A stretch of DNA of 10,703 nucleotides from Acidobacteriaceae bacterium (GTDB lineage: Bacteria; Acidobacteriota; Terriglobia; Terriglobales; Acidobacteriaceae). A program made the position numbers and the translations under genes. The notes below the pieces were generated by a model that was not told where the DNA came from, ran no database searches, and saw only the letters and a list, made by a program, of their open reading frames with translations. Each line of letters begins with the position of its first letter. The stretch's first letter is position 1. Location of the stretch: NCBI GenBank assembly GCA_003133425.1, contig PKXI01000391.1, forward strand, positions 1 to 10,703, in the 5' to 3' direction. Of the stretch, positions 1-7,742 are shown one piece after another.

Positions 1-588
1 ACCCTTGCCGAAAACTCACGGTTTTTCCTCCTTTTCGACGGTCTTGGCTCTGCACTTTGGCTCGGTTCGCTTCTTGCTGCCGGACACCTCTTTGGCGACT
101 TGCTCAGGCGCGATCCCCGTTTGCTGGAATGGGCGGGTAAGTTCTCCGGGGTTTTGCTGGCACTGGGGATTCTAGGGTTCATCGTTTGGCGCGTGATCCG
201 CCGGCACATGATTCTCAAACAACTTTTCGTCGGGCGCGTGGAGGCTGGAACACTCAAGCGGCAACTCGATGCCGGCGAAGATGTATTCATCGTCGACCTA
301 CGCCATCATCTGGAACTGTTGCCGGACCCCTTTACACTTCCCGGCGCCGTTCACTTTTCCCCAGAGTCCCTGGCCGCTCACAGCGACGAGATCCCCCGCG
401 ACCGCGACGTTGTACTCTACTGCACTTGTCCCAGCGAGGCCACCGCCGCCAGAACCGCCATGACCCTGCATAAGCTTGGCATCGAGCGAGTCCGCCCATT
501 GCGGGGCGGCTATGGCGAGTGGAAGCGGCTCGGATTTCCGGTGGAACCATTCCGGCAAGATCTCTTCACACGGCCGGCCAAACCGTGA
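1..588 (+). CDS. DedA-family membrane protein fused to a rhodanese domain (5' partial)
   Basis: The frame is open from base 1 to the TGA at 586-588, so the gene starts upstream and about 195 C-terminal residues are visible. The first part has the RFFLLFDGLGSALW-type segment typical of the end of DedA (SNARE-associated) inner-membrane proteins. A second hydrophobic helix (about residues 44-62) follows, then a basic stretch that should face the cytoplasm. From about residue 74 to the end is a rhodanese fold: the FIVDLR strand, then VVLYC-TCPSE with the probable catalytic Cys at visible residue 141 and a second Cys at 143, and the closing LRGGYGEWKRLGFPV. Rhodaneses move sulfane sulfur through a cysteine persulfide. 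DedA proteins are implicated in lipid flipping and membrane homeostasis. The fusion suggests sulfurtransferase activity tethered to the inner face of the membrane, but its substrate is unknown. A TTG at 100 could be called as a start, but it would cut off the DedA part. Confidence 0.85.
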   Translation, partial: TLAENSRFFLLFDGLGSALWLGSLLAAGHLFGDLLRRDPRLLEWAGKFSGVLLALGILGFIVWRVIRRHMILKQLFVGRVEAGTLKRQLDAGEDVFIVDLRHHLELLPDPFTLPGAVHFSPESLAAHSDEIPRDRDVVLYCTCPSEATAARTAMTLHKLGIERVRPLRGGYGEWKRLGFPVEPFRQDLFTRPAKP

Positions 589-837
589 GACCTTGCCATC
601 GCGGCAACACGTCCTGCCTGCCCGCTCCAATTCATCCAGAAACCAAATCCCTGCTGCACATTGCAAAGCAATTAGCCTGTTTGCCTTGTCTTTAATCTCT
701 TCAAATTTCCGGTATGGGAGGCGGTATCGGAATTCGCTCCATGGTCGCACGCAAATTTAATTCGGCGCTTTTTGTAACGGATTCGGCATTTCGTGGCTTT
801 ATTCAAATGAAAGCATCACCCAAGGACATCTCACCCG
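589..837. other. Intergenic region upstream of the efflux operon
   Basis: This 249-bp gap carries no gene I can support. It holds a short imperfect hairpin (593-607) without a U tract, three ATTCG(G)C repeats (732-737, 760-766, 781-787) and the candidate ECF-type promoter at 770-804. The base composition is more AT-rich than the flanking genes, as expected for a control region. Confidence 0.6.
770..804 (+). promoter_or_regulatory. Candidate ECF-sigma promoter of the efflux operon
   Basis: The -35-like block TTTTGTAACG (770-779) is followed by CGTGGCTTT (792-800), where a -10 element would sit. The start codon of the first operon gene is at 838. The same 10-mer, with a matching downstream block at identical spacing, lies before the osmC-like gene at 8659-8693. 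TGTAAC resembles the -35 of some ECF sigma factors, such as Bacillus SigX. The exact -10 boundaries are inferred. Confidence 0.5.
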
Positions 838-2193
838 ATGAGTTATCGCTTATATCGATCTTTGTGCCTTCTTCTCCTGTTCTCAATTGGAGGATTGGCC
901 GCAGGTGCGCAGGAACCGCTGACCCTTCGGCAAGCCATCAATCAGGCCCTGGGGCAGAGCCCCGAGGCGGCAATTGCGCATGCCGGTAATCAGGATGCCA
1001 AAGCGGGTGCCGCCATCGCACGCTCCGCGCTCCTGCCCCAACTCGGCTTTACGGAGGACATTTCTCGCGGAGACGATCCTGTTTATGTGTTTGGTTCCAA
1101 GCTGAGACAGCATAGGTTCACGCAAGCCGACTTTGATGTGAATGCCCTGAACCGGCCACAGCCGATTGGCAATTTCTCAACGCGCTTCTCAGGCTCGTGG
1201 ATGGCATTCGACTCGTTCAAGACTCAGAAGGAGATCCACCGAGCCGATCTTTTCAGGCAAAGCGCCTCCTCATCCGCCAAGGCGGTGGATCAGCAGATCG
1301 TGTTCCGCGTTGTCGGAGCGTATCAGCAAGTGCTTTACGCGCAGCGAGCGGTCGATGTCGCCCAGCACGAGCAGGAGACTGCGGCGGCATTGCTCAGTTC
1401 TGTAGACGATCACGTAAAGGCCGGCCTCGCAGTGGAATCGGATCGGATGTCGGCGCAGGTGAACGTGGCTGCGCGCAAACAGGAGTTGATTGCAGTCCAG
1501 GGAGACCTGGAACTTGCGTGGGCATCTTTGCGCGAAGCGATGGGGGCACCGGAGTTGAAGGAAAGCGAGCTCAAGCCGATTGAGCCGCACACGTTTCCCC
1601 AAGGCGCGCTGGAAGACGAGATCGCTACAGCCGTCAAGACACGCCCCGATTTGATGGCGCTGGGGCAGGCGCAATCGGCACAGGCATCAGCGCTCAGTGC
1701 GGCCAAGTCCGACTTCGGCCCGCGCGTCAGCGCGTATGGCAACTGGGAAGAGGATCGCGCCTCGTTTGTCGGCACGGGCGGAAACAACTGGGTGGCCGGC
1801 ATGCAGATCAGCGTGGATATTCTGCCCATGGGCAAGCGCGCACAGATGGCACGGGAGAGCGCAGCGAAACAGAAGATAGACGCGCAACTGGCAGCCACGC
1901 AGCAGCATCTGCGGCTCCAGGTTAGCCAGGCGCACATTCACCGCAAGACAGCAGAGCTCTCGCTGGAGACGGCGCGGGCCGCAATGGACGATTCGGCGGA
2001 GAGTCTTCGCATCCTCAAGAACCGCTACAGCGCGGGCCTTGCCACCATCACTGATCTGCTGCGGGCTGAGGACGCCGAGCGGGAGAGTCAATCCAATTAC
2101 TGGCATGCCGTTTACGGAAATGCCATGGCCTATAGCGAACTTTTATACGCAACCGGGACCCTGACTCCCGATGCTGCGGAGGAATTGCAATGA
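838..2193 (+). CDS. TolC-family outer-membrane efflux protein
   Basis: This 451-residue protein is the outer-membrane channel of the tripartite RND pump encoded with the next two genes. Residues 1-24 form a signal peptide: basic start, hydrophobic LCLLLLFSIGG core, cleavage probably after AAGA. The mature protein begins with the family signature PLTLRQAINQALGQSPE. It then shows the two OEP repeats, long alpha-helical stretches rich in Ala, Gln and Glu (about residues 125-225 and 330-430), including LKNRYSAGLATITDLLRAE in the second repeat. The length is normal for the family. The start at 838 has an AAGGA at 822-826. The stop overlaps the next start in an ATGA, indicating translational coupling. 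It probably trimerises and docks onto the adaptor protein. Expression probably starts from the candidate promoter at 770-804. Confidence 0.93.
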   Translation: MSYRLYRSLCLLLLFSIGGLAAGAQEPLTLRQAINQALGQSPEAAIAHAGNQDAKAGAAIARSALLPQLGFTEDISRGDDPVYVFGSKLRQHRFTQADFDVNALNRPQPIGNFSTRFSGSWMAFDSFKTQKEIHRADLFRQSASSSAKAVDQQIVFRVVGAYQQVLYAQRAVDVAQHEQETAAALLSSVDDHVKAGLAVESDRMSAQVNVAARKQELIAVQGDLELAWASLREAMGAPELKESELKPIEPHTFPQGALEDEIATAVKTRPDLMALGQAQSAQASALSAAKSDFGPRVSAYGNWEEDRASFVGTGGNNWVAGMQISVDILPMGKRAQMARESAAKQKIDAQLAATQQHLRLQVSQAHIHRKTAELSLETARAAMDDSAESLRILKNRYSAGLATITDLLRAEDAERESQSNYWHAVYGNAMAYSELLYATGTLTPDAAEELQ

Positions 2194-3317
2194 AGAATGT
2201 CTTATGGTCTAGTTTGCTTGCCGCTTCCGCAGCGCTGATTGCCGGTTGCCATGGCGGCGAATCTCCCGCGACGCCATCAACCCCTCAAACCGTTGAAGCG
2301 CGGGTTGTCGAAAGCCGACAGCAAACGGTGCCGCTGAACCTGGGCTCCACAGGCACTGTTCAAGCCAAACAATCCGCGGTGGTCTCCGCACAGGTAATGG
2401 GCCGCATCGAGCAGGTACTGGTGCGCGAGGGAGACAGCGTCCGCGCCGGACAAACCCTCGTTGTGCTCGATGATGCCGGGTTGCGCTCTTCGGTCAAGCA
2501 GGCACAGGCAGGCGTGAAGGCGGCGCAAAGTGCTCAGGCTGCCGCGCAAACAAACGCCGCACTGGCGGCGAGCACACTGGCACGCTACAAGCAGCTTGAT
2601 GCGCAGAAGAGCGTAAGCCCGCAGGAACTCGACGAAGTCTCTCGGCGTTCCGAGGCCGCAGCCGCCAACCTTGAAGCCGTGCGCGCACAGACCGACGCGG
2701 CGCGAGCCCAGGAGAGCGGGGCGCGCACCATGGTGAGTTACACGCGGCTCATTGCGCCATTCGCAGGGATGGTCACGGCGCGGATGGCCGATCCCGGAAC
2801 CATGGCCGGACCCGGTGTGCCCTTGCTCAAGGTGGATCAAGCTGGGGCTCTGCAGCTCCAAGCCACGGTGGATGAGTCAGCGATTGCGGCCATTCACGAG
2901 GGAATGAAGGTCCAAGTGTCCATCAGTGGCGGATCGTCGGCGAACTTGGCCGGGACCGTGGCAGATATCCTTCCCGCCGCCGATCCATCGAGTCACAGCT
3001 TCCTCGTCAAGATCGACCTGCCTTCCTCCACTCAGACGCGCGCAGGCATGTATGGAACGGCCATGTTTGCCAATGGCACCAAGCAGGCGATACTCATTCC
3101 GCGCTCAGCAGTCGTTGCGCGCGGCTCACTGTCCTGTGTGTATGTTCTCGACAGCCAGGGAATCGCGCAGCTTCGCTACCTTACTTTGGGCGCACCGCAA
3201 GGCGACCTCGTGGAGGTTCTCTCCGGTGTCTCTGCGGGCGAAAAGCTTGTGGACGCGCCGTCAGACCGCGAACTCGCGGGGAAGCGGATTGAGTCCAGTA
3301 CAGGGGTCCGGCCATGA
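2190..3317 (+). CDS. RND efflux periplasmic adaptor subunit, HlyD/AcrA family, lipoprotein
   Basis: This 375-residue membrane fusion protein bridges the inner-membrane pump and the outer-membrane channel. The N-terminus is a lipoprotein signal peptide ending in LIAGC, with Cys20 as the lipidation site, so it should be anchored in a membrane and face the periplasm. A biotinyl-lipoyl-like first half (MGRIEQVLVREGDSVRAGQ, about residues 70-88) is followed by a long Ala/Gln-rich helical hairpin (about 100-185). The second lipoyl half (LIAPFAGMVTARMADPG) and beta-barrel/membrane-proximal domains complete the usual order. GGAGGA at 2178-2183 gives a good ribosome-binding site, 6 nt before the start. 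Both ends overlap their neighbours as ATGA. The length is typical and nothing looks broken. Confidence 0.94.
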   Translation: MKNVLWSSLLAASAALIAGCHGGESPATPSTPQTVEARVVESRQQTVPLNLGSTGTVQAKQSAVVSAQVMGRIEQVLVREGDSVRAGQTLVVLDDAGLRSSVKQAQAGVKAAQSAQAAAQTNAALAASTLARYKQLDAQKSVSPQELDEVSRRSEAAAANLEAVRAQTDAARAQESGARTMVSYTRLIAPFAGMVTARMADPGTMAGPGVPLLKVDQAGALQLQATVDESAIAAIHEGMKVQVSISGGSSANLAGTVADILPAADPSSHSFLVKIDLPSSTQTRAGMYGTAMFANGTKQAILIPRSAVVARGSLSCVYVLDSQGIAQLRYLTLGAPQGDLVEVLSGVSAGEKLVDAPSDRELAGKRIESSTGVRP

Positions 3318-6300
3318 CGCAAGATCTTGGAATCGCCGGGCGCCTGGCACAATCGTTCCTCAACTCCAAGCTGACGCCGCTCTTTATTGCCGCGTCGCTG
3401 GCCCTCGGAGTCTTCGCGGTCGCCATCATTCCCCGCGAAGAAGAGCCGCAGATTCTCGTACCCATGCTGGACATCACCACCGCGATGCCGGGCGCATCAC
3501 CGGCCGAGGTGGAAGAGCGCGTGACGCTGCCTATCGAGAACCTGGTTCACCAGATCTCGGGCGTCGAATATGTGTACTCGACCTCAGCTCCGGGTCAGAG
3601 CATGGTCATTGTGCGCTTTCTGGTCGGCACGCCGCAGGAAGATGCGCTGATCAAGGTCTATAGCAAGCTCTACTCGAACTTCGATCGCATGCCGCCCGGA
3701 GTTTCCCAGCCGCTGATCAAGGCCCGCTCCATCGACGATGTGCCGATCCTGGCCATGACCCTTTGGGGCGAGCATTACAACGGCTATCAGTTGCGCGCCA
3801 TCGCCGATGAGATGCAACACAACATTGAGCAGATTGGCGATGTATCGGAAACGTCGATCATCGGCGGCCTTCCACGCACTATGCGGGTGGTGCTCAGTAC
3901 GGAAAAGCTGAATGCCTATGGCTTGTCGCCGATGGCAATCGTCGGACATCTACAGGCCGCGAATGCAAGCGTGCAGGCCGGGAACTTCTCTGAGAACAAC
4001 CAGGAGGTGCGCGTCGACGCCGGCAACATCTTCACCCAGCGCGAAGATCTGGAGGCCGTAGTTGTTGGCGTGGTTCGCGGCCGCCCGGTGTACCTGCGCG
4101 ACGTAGCCGACAAGATTGTCGATGGCCCCGCGGAGCCAGCTGACTATGTGGTCTACGGAACCACGAACGCGGGTGCAACAGCGCATCAGGGCGCAGGCCA
4201 GTATCCGGCCGTGACGATCACCGTAGCCAAGCGCAAGGGGACCAACGCAACAGATATCTCAAATGCCGTTCTCAAGCGTGTGCATGAGATGCAGGGCGTG
4301 ACCATACCCAATGACGTGACGGTGACCACTACACGGAATTACGGAGAGACGGCGAAGAACAAGTCGGACGAATTGCTTGAGCATCTGCTGCTGGCCACGT
4401 TGTCCGTGACTCTTCTCGTAGCGCTGTTCCTGGGCTGGCGCGAGTCGGGCGTAGTGCTGTTGGCTATTCCTGTCACGCTGGCGCTCACCATGTCGGTGTT
4501 TTACTTCCTGGGCTACACCATCAACCGCGTCACGCTCTTCGCTTTGATCTTCTCCATCGGCATTCTTGTCGATGACGCCATCGTTGTGGTCGAGAATATG
4601 GTGCGCCACTTCCGTTTGCCGGAAAATCACGGCCGCTCCATGAGCGTCGTTGCGGTCGAGGCAGTCGCAGAGGTGGGCAACCCCACCATTCTGGCCACTT
4701 TTGCCGTGATTGCCGCGGTACTGCCGATGGCTTTCGTGCGCGGACTCATGGGCCCCTACATGCGGCCCATCCCCGTCGGCGCTTCGGCGGCCATGCTCTT
4801 CTCGTTGATGGTTGCTTTTGTGGTTTCTCCCTGGGCTGCACTTCGCCTGTTAGGCAAGCATCTTGAAGGGGCCAAGATACTGGAACCGGAGACAGAGAAC
4901 TGGCGAACCCGGCTCTATCGGCACATCATGACGCCGCTGATCAGGTCTTCGCGTAATCGAATTCTGTTCTTTATCGGCGTTGCCATATTGCTTGTAATCT
5001 CGATGGCACTGGTGCCCATGGGACTGGTGCGCGTGAAGATGCTGCCGTTCGACAACAAGAGCGAACTGCAGGTTGTCATCAACATGCCCGACGGCACGCC
5101 AATGGAACAGACGGCGCGCGTGGCCCAGGCGCTCGGCGAAGAACTCGCGCGGCAGCCGGACGTGCTGAACTATCAGACCTACACAGGAACTTCCGGGCCC
5201 TATAACTTCAATGGACTGGTGCGCCACTACTACATGCGCAGCCAGTCGAACCAGGCAGACATCCAGGTGAACCTGCTGCCTGCCAAGCAACGCAGTGTGC
5301 AGAGCCACGCCATTGCCAAGCGGCTTCGTCCGCTGCTCGACGCCATCGGCAACCAGTACGGCGCGCGCATTCAAGTGAGCGAAGTGCCGCCGGGGCCGCC
5401 GGTGATCCAGACCCTCGTCGCTGAGGTCTACGGTCCTGATCTCGCTGGCCAGACCGAAGTTGCGCAACAGATCAAGTCCATCTTCCAGCACACCTCGGGT
5501 GTTGTGGATACAGACTGGTATGTCGAAGACCCGCAACCGCGGTTGCAGATCCGCGTGGACGAGGCGAAGGCGGCGCAGCATAGCATCGCGGTGTCGGACG
5601 TGGCCCATGCACTAGCGCTGGCTGTTTCGGGAACCCAGGTGGGCCTCATGCACGATCAGGCCGCGCGGGAGCCCGTGCCAGCAATTGTCGAGCTTGACCG
5701 CGCGGATCGCTCCTCCGAGCAGGGTTTGAACAATATTCGCCTGCCCGGCGCGGATGGCTCCATGGTGTCGTTGCGGGAGCTGGTCATCATCGAACACAAA
5801 ACCATCGAGCGCAGCATCTATCACAAGAACCTGCGCCGCGTGGTTTATGTCACCGGCGACGTTGCTGGAGCGATTGAAAGCCCGGTCTACGCCATTCTCA
5901 AGATGAACAAGGATCTCGACAATCTCAAGCTTCCAGCCGGATACACGCTGACCCGCTATAACGCTTCAATGCCTGAGTCGACTGATCACTACTCGATGAA
6001 GTGGGACGGCGAATGGCAAATCACGATTGAGGTCTTCCGTGACATGGGCCTGGCGTTCGCCGCGGTGCTGGTACTCATTTACGTGCTCGTGGTGGGATGG
6101 TTCCGCTCCTTCATCGTGCCGTTGATCATCATGGCCCCCATTCCTCTCACGCTGGTGGGCATCATGCCGGCCCATGCAATGATAGGCGCATTCTTCACCG
6201 CGACATCAATGATCGGCTTCATTGCGGGCGCCGGCATCATCGTGCGCAACTCGATTATTCTTGTCGACTTCATCGAGCTTCGTATCCGCCAGGGAATTCC

Positions 6301-6559
6301 GCTGGCCGATGCGGTGATCGATGCCGGAGCAACTCGCTTCCGTCCCATGCTTCTCACTGCGGCGGCCGTCGTCGTCGGTGCCAGCGTGATTCTTACCGAC
6401 CCCATCTTCCAGGGGCTTGCACTATCGCTGATTGCCGGAGCAGTCGCATCCACGTTCCTGTCGTGGCCAACCATTCCGGTGCTCTACTACATGGTTCATT
6501 CGCGGCATCAGGCCGAGCCTGAACCTCAACCTGAAACTGAAGAAGGAAATTCCCTATGA
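3314..6559 (+). CDS. RND efflux permease subunit (HAE/AcrB-like superfamily)
   Basis: This 1081-residue inner-membrane proton-driven transporter has the complete duplicated RND layout. It has TM1 near residues 20-40, a large periplasmic loop, a first helix bundle at about 345-520, a second TM/loop half from about 550, and a final bundle from about 910. The TM4 signature GILVDDAIVVVEN supplies the proton-relay pair Asp420-Asp421, as in AcrB-type (HAE) pumps and unlike the metal-type CusA group. The TM10 position of the AcrB lysine is Arg978 here (IIVRNSIILVDF). AGGGG at 3302-3306 precedes the start by 7 nt, and both gene ends are ATGA overlaps. Substrate class is not readable from sequence. 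The operon partners (DUF2892 protein and methyltransferase) suggest a specialised rather than general multidrug pump, which is inference. Confidence 0.95.
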   Translation: MTQDLGIAGRLAQSFLNSKLTPLFIAASLALGVFAVAIIPREEEPQILVPMLDITTAMPGASPAEVEERVTLPIENLVHQISGVEYVYSTSAPGQSMVIVRFLVGTPQEDALIKVYSKLYSNFDRMPPGVSQPLIKARSIDDVPILAMTLWGEHYNGYQLRAIADEMQHNIEQIGDVSETSIIGGLPRTMRVVLSTEKLNAYGLSPMAIVGHLQAANASVQAGNFSENNQEVRVDAGNIFTQREDLEAVVVGVVRGRPVYLRDVADKIVDGPAEPADYVVYGTTNAGATAHQGAGQYPAVTITVAKRKGTNATDISNAVLKRVHEMQGVTIPNDVTVTTTRNYGETAKNKSDELLEHLLLATLSVTLLVALFLGWRESGVVLLAIPVTLALTMSVFYFLGYTINRVTLFALIFSIGILVDDAIVVVENMVRHFRLPENHGRSMSVVAVEAVAEVGNPTILATFAVIAAVLPMAFVRGLMGPYMRPIPVGASAAMLFSLMVAFVVSPWAALRLLGKHLEGAKILEPETENWRTRLYRHIMTPLIRSSRNRILFFIGVAILLVISMALVPMGLVRVKMLPFDNKSELQVVINMPDGTPMEQTARVAQALGEELARQPDVLNYQTYTGTSGPYNFNGLVRHYYMRSQSNQADIQVNLLPAKQRSVQSHAIAKRLRPLLDAIGNQYGARIQVSEVPPGPPVIQTLVAEVYGPDLAGQTEVAQQIKSIFQHTSGVVDTDWYVEDPQPRLQIRVDEAKAAQHSIAVSDVAHALALAVSGTQVGLMHDQAAREPVPAIVELDRADRSSEQGLNNIRLPGADGSMVSLRELVIIEHKTIERSIYHKNLRRVVYVTGDVAGAIESPVYAILKMNKDLDNLKLPAGYTLTRYNASMPESTDHYSMKWDGEWQITIEVFRDMGLAFAAVLVLIYVLVVGWFRSFIVPLIIMAPIPLTLVGIMPAHAMIGAFFTATSMIGFIAGAGIIVRNSIILVDFIELRIRQGIPLADAVIDAGATRFRPMLLTAAAVVVGASVILTDPIFQGLALSLIAGAVASTFLSWPTIPVLYYMVHSRHQAEPEPQPETEEGNSL

Positions 6560-6765
6560 CAGTCGAACGCGCTCTACGTCTCATGGCAGGTGCTGTTGTG
6601 CTCGTGTCGGTTGCGCTTGCGCATTACGTTTCAATCTACTGGCTCTGTCTGACGGCCTTTGTCGGACTTAACCTGCTGCAATCTGCATTTACAAACTGGT
6701 GCCCCGCAATGTCTATCTTCCGCGCTATCGGTATGAAAGATGCCAACTGCGGCGCCGCCAAGTAG
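6556..6765 (+). CDS. DUF2892 (YgaP-type transmembrane domain) small membrane protein
   Basis: This 69-residue protein has two hydrophobic helices (about residues 9-26 and 29-45). A short tail follows with an NWCP motif and a second Cys near the end (DANCGAAK). This matches the DUF2892 domain, which forms the membrane part of the rhodanese YgaP in E. coli and often occurs as a stand-alone protein near sulfurtransferases. It overlaps the permease stop by ATGA and has GAAGGA at 6542-6547, 8 nt before the start, so it should be made in step with the pump. Its two cysteines could take part in thiol or persulfide chemistry or metal binding, but no reaction is established for stand-alone members. 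Family assignment is by recognition of the hydrophobic pattern and the Cys-containing tail. Confidence 0.8.
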   Translation: MTVERALRLMAGAVVLVSVALAHYVSIYWLCLTAFVGLNLLQSAFTNWCPAMSIFRAIGMKDANCGAAK

Positions 6766-6772
6766 GAGCGAC

Positions 6773-7357
6773 ATGCACGACAAACGGTTTCCTGCGCCCC
6801 AGGTGCATCGGCTCGACGATCCTGCGCGCAAAGTGTGGCTTCCTCCTGCCGAGGTGCTCGCGGCTCTTTCTCTGCGCCCAGACGATACGATTGCCGACCT
6901 GGGCGCAGGCACGGGATACTTCTCGCTGCCCCTGGCCAAGGCCGTCGGCGCGAATGGCAAAGTCTACGCCGTCGATGCGCAGGACGAAATGCTCGCGCTC
7001 CTGCGGCAAAAGCTGCTCGAAGGTTCCGTGTCCAATGTCGATCTCGTCCACGCAGAGGCCGAATCGACAACATTGCCGGATGCCTGCTGCACGCTCGTCT
7101 TTCTGGCGAATGTCTGGCACGAACTCACAGACAGTTCCATAGTCCTTGAGGAGTCGCATCGCATTCTCAAGCCCGGAGGGCGCATCGCGATCCTCGACTG
7201 GCGGCCGGATGTTGAACGCGAAGCCGGCCCCCCTCTGGATCATCGCCTGGCCGCATCGGATGCCGCGGATCGGTTGCTTTCCAGCGGATTTCATCAGGTG
7301 GCATGCGTGAATGTAGGCCGGTACTCCTGGCTCATTCAAGGGGAGAAACTGCAATGA
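6773..7357 (+). CDS. Class I SAM-dependent methyltransferase
   Basis: This 194-residue cytoplasmic enzyme has the Rossmann methyltransferase motifs in order: motif I DLGAGTG (about residues 42-48), the acidic post-I residue in VYAVD, motif IV around LVFLANVWHEL, and the ILKPGGRIAILDW strand/turn of UbiE- and Methyltransf_11-type enzymes. It binds S-adenosylmethionine. The acceptor is not identifiable. The ATG at 6773 is chosen because AGGAG at 6764-6768 lies just before it; an in-frame ATG at 6740 would overlap the DUF2892 gene and lacks such a site. It sits 7 bp after the DUF2892 gene in the efflux operon. The enzyme may modify the pump's substrate or a thiol or metalloid, but this rests on position only. 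It lacks an obvious cysteine set of the ArsM type. Confidence 0.86.
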   Translation: MHDKRFPAPQVHRLDDPARKVWLPPAEVLAALSLRPDDTIADLGAGTGYFSLPLAKAVGANGKVYAVDAQDEMLALLRQKLLEGSVSNVDLVHAEAESTTLPDACCTLVFLANVWHELTDSSIVLEESHRILKPGGRIAILDWRPDVEREAGPPLDHRLAASDAADRLLSSGFHQVACVNVGRYSWLIQGEKLQ

Positions 7358-7635
7358 CGGCGCGAAAGAGTGTTTCACGACCGGCAAGTTCGCGGCATGT
7401 TCGCGGCGAGCGGGTCAAGGATGAAGTCTACCGCCAGATGTTCCTGCTGGAGGAAAGCCGTTCTGGCGCCGAGATGGGTCTCGCTTTGGCATTGTTGCGC
7501 GCATGGCTCGCCGCTGACTCGAAGCCCGCAAGCGACGAGGAGTGGGATTGGCTTAGGAAGGTATCCCCGATCTGCCTGGAGATGATCGAGGCCGCATTGC
7601 AAGTGGCCGGCACTGCGCATCCATGTGTGCAGTGA
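7354..7635 (+). CDS. Hypothetical protein, last gene of the efflux operon
   Basis: I do not recognise this 93-residue protein. It has a basic, Ser/Arg-rich N-terminus (about residues 1-22). A predicted helical body follows, with EVYRQMFLLEESRSGAEMGLALALLRAWLAA and DEEWDWLRKVSPICLEMIEAAL. Cysteines lie near residues 74 and 91. There is no signal peptide or clear membrane segment. The start at 7354 overlaps the methyltransferase stop as ATGA and has GGGGAG at 7340-7345, 8 nt upstream. That strongly supports a real, coupled gene rather than a chance frame; a longer reading from 7303 would run inside the methyltransferase. Its position suggests a role with the methyltransferase or pump, but no function is assigned. 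Confidence 0.75.
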   Translation: MTARKSVSRPASSRHVRGERVKDEVYRQMFLLEESRSGAEMGLALALLRAWLAADSKPASDEEWDWLRKVSPICLEMIEAALQVAGTAHPCVQ

Positions 7636-7742
7636 GTTCCTTTCGGAATGCTTTGCGCAGTGAACAGGCGGACCTTCGGGAGGATCAGCTATCGCTTACA
7701 TACGCGGGGATATACTGGTAGTGATCTCGATGACCCCATGCG
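7636..7742. other. Short intergenic region before the sigma-factor gene
   Basis: These 107 bp separate the efflux operon from the sigma-factor gene. A TATACT at 7711-7716 could be a housekeeping -10 element, but no good -35 is visible at the right distance. The TTTTGTAACG motif is absent, so there is no visible sign that the sigma factor drives its own gene. No strong terminator hairpin is seen. Confidence 0.4.

Noticed and set aside
593..607. Hairpin TTGCC-ATCGC-GGCAA as terminator of the rhodanese gene
   Set aside because: Only a 5-bp stem and no following T run.
661..696. Housekeeping promoter from TTGCAA and TTTAAT
   Set aside because: The distance between the two boxes does not fit the usual 16-18 bp spacing.
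298..750. 150-residue - strand frame covering part of the rhodanese gene and the intergenic region
   Set aside because: More than half is the antisense of the rhodanese domain, the rest has no recognisable motif, and no convincing ribosome-binding site was seen.
4850..5608. 252-residue open frame on the - strand
   Set aside because: Lies wholly inside the RND permease gene, opposite a clearly conserved frame, and shows no recognisable domain; typical antisense shadow of GC-rich coding DNA.
6740..6772. Upstream ATG for the methyltransferase
   Set aside because: It overlaps the DUF2892 gene and lacks a ribosome-binding site, while AGGAG sits directly before the ATG at 6773.
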